DNA from: Cycas panzhihuaensis
Lineage: Eukaryota; Cycadophyta
Length of the DNA stretch: 64,000 nucleotides
Assembly: GCA_023213395.1 (NCBI GenBank)
Contig: CM041465.1
Span: 126,053,741 to 126,117,740 of the forward strand
Direction of reading: 5' to 3'
Part shown: positions 56,621 to 64,000 of the stretch, in pieces
How the letters are laid out: every line of letters starts with the position of its first letter
How positions within the stretch are numbered: position 1 is the stretch's first letter
Program-made: the position numbers and the translations under genes
Notes under the pieces: model-generated
What the model was told of the DNA's origin: nothing
The model's input: only the letters and a program-made list of their open reading frames with translations
Databases searched by the model: none

Positions 56621-58658
56621 CCAAAATACCCTCACACTGCTACAATAATGTTATTAAGTATGATGTTCAGATTCTAAAATTTGGGGGAGGGGGAGCAGAC
56701 ATAAATTACTCCAAATATTGGAAGCTAACAATAGAGCCTCGGAGGATACAAGCTATGACTCTGAACCGATGATTGCACATCCAGCACCATCCTTTAAAGA
56801 TAGCAAAGTTAACAAAGGCAAAACCATTATAGAAGAACCATCTTCTCCACCTTCAGTTCACAAAGGCAAAATAGTGGTAGAAGGTCCATCTTCCTCACAA
56901 AATAATCATTTTAATGAACAAGATAAGAACCAAGAAGTTGAGAAAATGAGGACTTCATTCCCAACTTGAGTATCTCAAGAAGCCCGCCAACTCAATAAAG
57001 ACATACGACCAGATGAGGTGGATAAAACTGGCACTCGAAGTGCCCATTGAGCAAGGATGTAGGAATCATTATATATTGAACTTGAATCGATAGAACTGCA
57101 CCTTACTCTTAATGAAGAGCCCTTAACGTACCAAGAAGTTGTAAAGCATGCAGCTTGGAGAAATGCCATGAACGAAGAGTACCAATCTCTTATCAAGAAC
57201 GGTACATGAGAGCTCGTTGATCTACCACTTGGCAGAAAGGTAGTTCAAAATAAATGGGTGTTCAAAAACAAATATAGATCAGATGGCACCTTTGAAAAAC
57301 ACAAGGCGAGGTTGGTTGCTAAAGGATTTACACAAAGGAAAGGCATCGACTACACTGAAATCTTTGCACCTACAACCAAGTAGCCTACAATTAGAACTCT
57401 TGTGGCATTGGCTGCTCAACAGGGTTGGAAAATCCACCAACTCGATATTAAGACCCCGTTTCTCAATGGAGATCTTGAAGAAGGAATTTACATGGCTCAG
57501 CTAGAAGGATATGAAATCGAAGGTCAAGAGCATAAGGTTTGCAAACTCAAAAAGTCCTTGTATGACCTTAAACAAGCCCCTTGCGCTTGGTTTGCCAAGT
57601 TGTCTGAAACAATGAGGCAACTTGGATACGAGGTTTGTGACTACTAAGATATTGATGCAACATTGTTCATCAAGCACCATAAGGATAAAATCACTTATCT
57701 CATAATCTTTGTGAATGACATGCCAGTAACGGGTAATAGTGAACAAGCAATAAGCCAACTGAAAAAGGACCTTGACAAAACATTCGAATTGTTTGACCTC
57801 AGTTTGATGAAATATTATTTAGGAATTGAAGTAACACAAAAGAATGGAAAAAATTTTCTCTCCCAAGAAAAATATATCAACGATCTTCTAACCAAGTTTC
57901 AGTTAGAATATGTTTGACCAGTGATTTTATCTATGGACCCTAATACCAAACTCTCAATTAAAAATGACACTAAGGAGGCAGACGCAACAGTCTACAGGAA
58001 ACTTATAGGTAGTCTCATCTACACTACCAATACAATGCCAGATATTGCACACTATGTCGGTATTCTTGCTCGTTACATGACAAATTCTAAGCAGAATCAT
58101 TGGTAGACAGCAATGTGAGTGTTGAGATACCTTAATACGACCAACAAATATGGTCTGTTGCATGAACCTAATTTAGACTTCAAGCTTTTTGCATACACAA
58201 ACTCAGACTTTGCAGGAGATAAAGATACAGGAAGATCTACGTCTGGGTATGTAGCGTTTCTTTGAATAGCACCAATATCATGGAGATCTAGACAACAGAA
58301 AATAATTGCAGATTCAATTGTCGAAGCTGAATACATTACTGCTTCTGAGACTAGTAAGGAGATGATATGGCTAAGAAAATTATTAAAAACATTGAATATC
58401 ACCCAAACAAATCCTACGAGTCTTTATGTTAATTAATCAACAATCTACATGGCAAAAAATCATGTATTTCACGATCGTACCAAACACATAAGTATGAAAG
58501 TCCACAGGATTAGAGAACTTATTTATGACGGCACAACTCAACTAGAATACTGCCCCACAGCAGATCAAGTGGTTGATATCTTCACCAAACCGCTACAAAA
58601 GGTGAAGTTTGAATAGTTCCGAAGGCAGCTCGGCCTTAGGGCCTCCATCTTCGACTGA
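56621..58658 (+). pseudogene. Element C reverse transcriptase and RNase H
   Basis: An acidic linker (56718-56969) leads to RT: NKWVFKNKYRSDGTFEKHKA, RLVAKGFTQRKGIDYTEIF, LDIKTPFLNGDLEEGIYMAQ, KKSLYDLKQAPCAWF and IIFVNDMPVTG, where the first Asp of YVDD is Asn. RNase H reads AYTNSDFAGDKDTGRSTSG, AEYITASETSKEMIWLRKLL and HVFHDRTKHISMK. The frame ends at 58656-58658. From 56718 onward all lies in one frame with several stops. Confidence 0.87.
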
Positions 58659-59093
58659 TCAAAGAAGATGGCAACAGGATCATCATACTCTATTCTCTTC
58701 GTGAAAACCCCTTGTGGATGCGGAAGAATAAGAGTAAGTTTCTACTCTATCCTATTTGTGAAAACCCCATGTGGGCACAGAAGGATAAGGGTTGTACTAG
58801 TTTTGGAAAATCAGAACCTGTGAAAACTCAAAAGGGCATAGGGGATGACCAAACAGTATATGGAGACTTAGCAGATTAAGCTGCACATTTAAGCTGCTTG
58901 GCTATCAGACTACATCAAAGAGCCACCTTAGCTATTTTGATGTATAAAAGGGGCTATAGATCTTAGAAAGTCCGTGGATTTTTATTCCCCATGAAGGTTT
59001 TCCCACAAAATGTCATTTAAAATTTCAATATAATAATGAGACTCAAATGAAGACCTCATAGAATAGATTTTTTCAAAAATGACCTTCCACCAT
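58659..59093 (+). other. Element C 3' untranslated region
   Basis: Non-coding sequence between pol and the polypurine tract. The phrase GTGAAAACCCC.TGTGG occurs twice (58700, 58757), and a third related phrase lies near 58820. Confidence 0.7.
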
Positions 59094-59105
59094 TAAGGGG
59101 GGGAT
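59094..59105 (+). promoter_or_regulatory. Element C polypurine tract
   Basis: TTAAGGGGGGGA-like purine run directly before the 3' LTR. Confidence 0.85.
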
Positions 59106-59415
59106 TAAAAGAGATTAATGTATCAAGGTCATTTGTGTAGATTAATTATATGACCTTAGGATATATTGTTAGCATTAGTCTCTTAATGAAATGTGCTTTA
59201 TGTGCATTTAGATGTAATTTCATATTCATGTCATTAGGCGAGAAAATCCTAACCCTAATGCTCACCCTCAATAATAAAAGGTGAAATCTCAAGAAGGGAG
59301 TAATTATTCATTTTCACCTCCAAGCTTGCTCGCATATCTTGTTTTATGTCTTTTTCATTCTCCATAACCATTGTGTGCATGTGAGTGATTATTCTCTAGA
59401 TCCATCCTCCCTTCA
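59106..59415 (+). repeat. Element C 3' LTR
   Basis: The first dinucleotide is TA instead of TG; the end is CCCTTCA. It is followed by TGTCT at 59416-59420. Confidence 0.94.
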
Positions 59416-59420
59416 TGTCT

Positions 59421-60545
59421 TACTATAGAAGGGAATATGACAACCATATCTCAAAAGTATTGAATGAAAATTTTATGCAACAAGAGACATATTTTTAGAG
59501 GACAAAAGGTTAGATCCTTCTAAAGTCACAAAAAAAAAGTTGGATTTTAGTTATTTATTCCCCTTTTGATTACAATATTGTAATAAAGAATTTCTTTTAC
59601 AAATGTTTGGAACAATGAAGAAATAACACTCCTTGATTTTATAGGGCAAGATATTTCTACTAGTGTAAAGCCTTTTTTGCACCTGTAATTTAGCTCTTCA
59701 AGAGATTGCAAAGATTGGTAGCTATGTTGTTGAATGTTGATCGAGACCAACCATGGATGTGCAGATCTACACAATCACACTTCAACAAGAAGTTTTAATC
59801 AAATTGAAATCACTTTTGTTCTCTTTTCGAGATGACTCTAGTAAATCGAAGCACACAACAATGATATAACATTGTTGCATTCAGTCACAGATGAGAGAGG
59901 ACATGACTGAAAGCTGGAAATTCCAACTTGTGATTGAATGCCAATCATTGGGTTTAGACCGTACTAGGCCAAGAGGACTTATATTTGTTCTGCAGTAACA
60001 ACCTAGTCAGAATTTGAAGAGAGGACCGCCACTAGTCAGTTCTTCCACAAGGTTTGATAAGGGAAGCACTTCACAGTTTAGTGAACACAGCCCCTGCTTT
60101 CTGAGCAAAAAGTCGTAGACTTGATGAGCAATCTGCCATGAAGAATCCAGTCAGAGCTTCGAACGTTGGCCCACAACTCATGAAAGGAGGTGTTCGCCAC
60201 AATTTGAAAAAACAAACCTCTTTTCAAACAGTCGTTTATGAATAGTCACTCAAGAATGGGAATGACGTAACCCTTCACGAACTGCGCTCACGAGTGGAGG
60301 TTGTTGACTATTTAAAGATGAGCTGCAAACCTAGGTTACATGTTGGTGAGTGACTAACGAATTCAAGCCACCAAACTAACAATCGCCAAAAGATGATTGA
60401 TTTTGGGTTTTGACTTTAGATGTTGAACCCCCTTTAGTAAATTGCAGCAAATCGATTTGATAATAAACAAAGAACTTGAGTGAACTCTTCTTTTCAAGCG
60501 TCCACCTAGTGGTCCCTTCAAAACTTGATTCAAAAAAGATGCATA
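59421..60545. other. Interval right of element C, no supported gene
   Basis: This is continuous with 38229 before C inserted. It may be the interior of the minus-strand element whose LTR I propose at 60562, but no gag or pol motif is visible on the minus strand. Confidence 0.4.
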
Positions 60546-60561
60546 GCCCAGTTTGATACCA
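60546..60561 (-). promoter_or_regulatory. Variant tRNA-Met-like primer binding site (minus strand)
   Basis: Read on the minus strand, TGGTATCAAACTGGGC follows ...TGTCTACA. The first eight bases match the usual TGGTATCA; the rest differ from AGAGC. Confidence 0.45.
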
Positions 60562-60790
60562 TGTAGACACTCAGAGATAGACAAACCTCGAAAGCACAAG
60601 CTCTTCAATGAATGCTCTCTCACTTCTTCATTGATTATTAATGAGGATGATAATACATATATACAAAAAGAATGTCAAGCATGCATAACAAGTGTACAAC
60701 ATACAGATCTTGCTCATAAGTGGCCTATGGCACAAATAGAAAGAATCCTATGATACAAAAATAGCAAGAAAAAACTAGAATCAAGCATTG
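60562..60790 (-). repeat. Putative LTR of a minus-strand retrotransposon
   Basis: On the minus strand a TATA-like box (GTATATATGT, 60655-60664) is followed about 95 bp later by an end TGTCTACA, next to a primer-binding-like sequence: the order expected for U3-R-U5. The start is unknown and no partner LTR was found. Confidence 0.4.
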
Positions 60791-62890
60791 TGCCTAACAA
60801 AACATACCTTGTCATATTTGTATTCGTGTGTAAAGCTCATGGATAAAACTTGGTTTCAAGCATGGCAAGCCATTGATGCAGGTCTAGATACCCATCAAAT
60901 TCATACATGGGGGCTTATCCTCAATGTCAAATTTATTGGGCCCTATCTCCAATATTTGAACATTTCTTTGTCGATGCATGGAGGGCTATTTTAGCATGAG
61001 GAAAGTAGGTTATGGCAGGGTATTTTAAGATTAGGCAACATGGAGAGAAACATAATAATGAGAATGGAACAGAATAGATCAGGGCATGCAAAACAACATA
61101 GAACAGTGGGGATGTGACAGGATAGTGGAACAGAACAAGATGAAACAGTGGAACAAAATGGGACAATAGAACGGTAGTATAGAGTGGAACGGAAAGGAAT
61201 GGAATGAAATTTGAGTGGAACAGCACGAAACGGTATGAAACAACATAGCATGATACGAAACAAAGCAGCATGGAACAAAATGACAGAAACGAAACAGCAT
61301 GGAATGGTGGTCAAAATGGCTAGAATAGTTCTGACGTGACACACTGACACCTAGCATTCTAAAACAGTGGAGAATTGTTTTCTGGAATGATAACAAGCTT
61401 TCCATCCTCGACAAGAATGGCTTAGGCGACAAGAAAAAGCAACAAAACTGAGAAAAAATGCAAAAAACAAAAAACAGCAAAGCACAGAAGACAGTGAGAC
61501 AGAAGCTAGAAAAGGAAAAATACTAAGCAAAAAACATTGCAACAACTCTAATATGGCTTGCAGTGGCCCAACGCTACATCAAAACAGAAAAATAACAAAT
61601 GACACCAAATAGTAGTAAATAATGTCACATAGAGATGAATGCAGAGGTGTTGGGCAACCCTGTCACCTGTAACAGCCAAGGGAGAACCTGTCTCCTAGTA
61701 TCCAAATACCAAAGTACAGATAATGAAGAAAGAATAATACAAATGATGCCTTCCCGTGGCTTACTCAACCTATAAATATGCTCTCCTCATCGAATAGGTG
61801 CGGCCTACTTCCTAGCCAAGTTTGGTCCCAACACATAGGTAGGAAGGTTGTTTATGCAGACAGAAAAACTGCAACATTACAATGCAAGGCCAAGGAATAG
61901 CTGCTGCAGTTTTACATGATCTCCAACTTGCTGATTTCCAAGATAGATGCTAGATACAATGAAAACAGCTTTCAATACAACATTCAATTAAAGTTCATTA
62001 TATAGAGATAAAGAGGAGACTGTTGGCAGTCTAATTTTGCAACACTTAAAAGGATGCATTCTGGACTCTTAATGAATGAGCAGAATTAAGATACAAGGAT
62101 ACCAACCTTGGAGAAGATAACATTGTTGATTTTAGCTATATCTGGCAGAACCATTTTAAGATCATTTTACTTTTTGAATCAACCTGGAAAGATCAAGGAT
62201 GCAAATTGGGACTACACACAAATTAAATAAAATTTGGACTGAAAGTGGCAAGGTAAATTTACTTCAACAATTGATGTGGACTGTCAACTTCTACATGTTG
62301 ATGGTTTCTTCTGTGAAAATTGCAATGGGAATTCTGTTCTGCCAGCTACTGATTGTATACTTGCAAATAGATAACTAATATGTGCCAAAACTACTAAAAA
62401 CCTGCATTTTTCTCCTGCAAATCAATGCTTGAGCCAAAACAGAAACAATGTAGCTACGACTGGCTGGAATTCATGGCTCTAAACAGAATAAAAATGACAA
62501 GGTCACATCTTCCGTAACGTTAAAAATGCCTAGGCACAAATCTGTTATTGGGACCAAGCTTAGGATGAAGCACGAATATTCCTGAGCATAGAACCTTGAA
62601 CAAATGTCCCTTGAAGCAGTTAGAGAACGGTCAAGGAATCCGAGGAAGACCTCTTCAAATATTTGGATCTCCGTATCAATGCTTACAAAGAGAGCAAGTG
62701 CAGAAATGAATGCTAAGCCGACAAATTGCTTCTGTAACAAGGATTGCACACATGATTAAAACTGTAATAGGAATCATTCCAACAAAATAAATTTTCAAAT
62801 ATGGCAATGCAATACAATGTCTGAGCACAAACAAGACAAAAAATGCAGGAATAGAAGCAACCAAAAACTCATTAAACAAATGGAACATGG
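60791..62890. other. Low-repeat interval with no recognised gene
   Basis: Apart from the GGAAC-type repeat (61010-61300), this region looks less TE-like than its surroundings. A 70-codon minus frame at 62888-62676 (FHLFNEFLVASIPAFFVLFV, IYFVGMIPITVLIMCAIL) would contain two hydrophobic helices, but I cannot match it to a family and it may be chance. Confidence 0.4.
61010..61300. repeat. Degenerate GGAAC/GGAAT short-unit repeat
   Basis: Words such as GGAACAGAAT, TGGAACAAAATGG, GGAACGGAAAGGAATGG and GAAACAACATAG follow each other about every 10-15 bp over 290 bp. The minus-strand frames over it (61271-60933, 61350-60991, 61480-61079) are artefacts of this composition. Confidence 0.7.
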
Positions 62891-62899
62891 TAGAAGGAA

Positions 62900-63150
62900 A
62901 CTCTCTGATGAGTATTCATAAAGTATTCTTTATTCCTTTCTTATTTTTTCTTGTTCTTTAATGCACAAATAGTAGGTAGAGCATGCAATGCATGGACTAC
63001 AAGTGTCCATCATGCAGATCGCTCGTGTGGATCTCTCGCTCATATATTTATACTTGGAAGGATTCAATGGAATACTCACTTTGGAGTCTTGCATTCCCCC
63101 CTCTCTCTCTTCCTCTCTCTCTCTCTCCTCTTCATGTCCTCACAGCATTT
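62900..63150 (+). repeat. Putative 5' LTR (right part) of element F
   Basis: TATATTTATA at 63043-63052 is followed about 95 bp later by a CT-rich U5 end (...CCTCACAGCA) and then a primer binding site. The left border is not identifiable and the partner LTR would lie beyond the window. Confidence 0.6.
63103..63130. repeat. (CT)n tract in U5 of element F
   Basis: CTCTCTCTCTTCCTCTCTCT-type tract near the LTR end. Confidence 0.85.
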
Positions 63151-63162
63151 TGGTATCAGAGC
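63151..63162 (+). promoter_or_regulatory. Element F primer binding site
   Basis: TGGTATCAGAGC (initiator tRNA-Met), three bases (TTT) after the proposed LTR end. Confidence 0.88.
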
Positions 63163-64000
63163 CTGGTTTTGACTCCTAACCCCGTTTGAGTCTCTCCCAT
63201 TTCTCTTGCAATACTGTGGAATCTCCATTTGTGACGTTGGTTGCTCCTTCATTGTTAGGCGGATCTTTATTTTACTACAGTCATTTTCTATGAGAGGCAG
63301 CTCCTGCATATTGCTCTTGGCATCTGATCCATCTCGCATGAAGGCTCCTTGTGGCTCTGTCCACTGCTTAGGCGCTCACTCATTTGTGCCGAACCCCACG
63401 TTTGTCTGGCAGCTCTGCCATACGCTCGATGGCTCCCTCTATTCCTATGGCAAAAGTCCTGGCGTCTATTGTCCTTTGGATCTCCTCTGCTCTGCATTGT
63501 AAGCTTCTATAAGTAAGCGCTTCAAATCTGGCAACTAACACTCTCGTTGGCGGTTCTGTGTGTGGTTTGTAATCTCGCAGCATAACATCAGTAGCATGTC
63601 CAGCTCCATAGCAGCTCCTACAACTGTCATTTAATGTAGAGTTGAGGATCCCTCAATGAAAACCAAAAAAAAATAAAAAATTGGCAGTCGCCACCACTCA
63701 AAATCCACAAAGAATTCAACTTGGTCAATTATTTGGTGAGGTATACCTAAGTATTAAACATTGACTTATACATTGAGGGATATTGCCAAAAATATTCACA
63801 TTTTAATCTTTGAAGTTTTCTTTCCTTTGTCTTTCTTTTGAAAACCATTATTTTAGTATATGATTATATCGTTGAACAATAAGAGAGGTCATGAGCATAT
63901 TTTACTTAATCATTTTAGTATACTAGTATATTAAGAGAGGTCATGAGCATACATCTGTAAGCCCTTCATAGGCAAGTATACCTCAACCACGTTGAGCATC
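63163..64000 (+). other. Element F leader and possible gag start
   Basis: A leader of about 430 nt is followed by ATG at 63596 (MSSSIAAPTTV then stop), like a copia Gag N-terminus. After about 63660 the sequence turns AT-rich with A-runs (CCAAAAAAAAATAAAAAA) and no capsid motif follows, so gag is truncated or interrupted before the window ends. Confidence 0.4.

Larger units (their letters stand above)
38235..59415 (+). mobile_element. Ty1/copia element C with two nested insertions (21,181 bp)
   Basis: The LTRs (311 and 310 bp), primer binding site, polypurine tract and TGTCT duplication define one element. Removing E (10,589 bp) and D (3,032 bp) leaves about 7.5 kb, slightly long for copia because of a leader of more than 1.9 kb. 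Gag starts near 51094, and pol runs through protease, integrase, RT and RNase H to 58658. The LTRs differ at roughly 27 of 310 positions (about 9%), so it is the oldest of the nested set, as its position as host requires. Confidence 0.95.

Noticed and set aside
60933-61545. Minus-strand ORFs of 112-133 codons rich in Phe, Ser and Cys
   Set aside because: They read through a degenerate GGAAC repeat and A-rich DNA on the complementary strand.

Overview
This is nuclear DNA from a land plant, most likely a seed plant with a large, repeat-rich genome; a conifer is possible but not shown. The evidence is Ty1/copia and Ty3/gypsy LTR retrotransposons nested in each other, an L1-type LINE with the plant DUF4283 ORF1, and two decayed fragments of a plant group-D MAP kinase kinase. 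I see no intact host gene, tRNA, rRNA or CRISPR array. Every coding stretch is broken, and most of the rest is AT-rich decayed repeat.

Layout. 1-2580: 3' end of a gypsy element. 2590-5460: minus-strand L1 LINE with no reverse transcriptase. 5710-7390 and 23517-25245: two copies of an unclassified repeat whose translation holds two 33-residue units. 9825-10345 and 17765-18340: a duplicated segment carrying the end of an MKK pseudogene. 12000-13970: decayed, locally repeated coding-like DNA with a long inverted repeat. 19150-19430: a gag scrap. 20098-23520: a decayed copia element (G). 26540-36208: copia element A, split by copia element B (30321-35501, TSD AGTGC). 38235-59415: copia element C (TSD TGTCT), 21 kb because it contains gypsy element E (39188-49776, TSD GAGAT) in its leader and a small gag-only element D (51852-54883, TSD GAAAT) in its gag gene. 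59421-64000: a possible minus-strand LTR, a GGAAC-type degenerate repeat, and the 5' end of another LTR element (F).

The most unusual object is element E. Its gag-pol region is one reading frame of about 2,240 codons with 19 in-frame stops and no frameshift. Between protease and reverse transcriptase it carries two adjacent segments that look by eye like extra Gag capsid domains. After integrase it has a tandem array of about 65 bp units and an additional ORF with a coiled-coil end. Element D is a gag-only derivative with a strongly C-depleted leader. Element C's leader also contains a GC-rich patch that reads on the minus strand like a captured exon.

Relative ages from LTR mismatches counted by eye agree with the nesting: C about 9%, E about 5% in its last third, B about 4%, D about 1-4%. 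All family assignments are from motif recognition in the translated sequence; no database search was possible.
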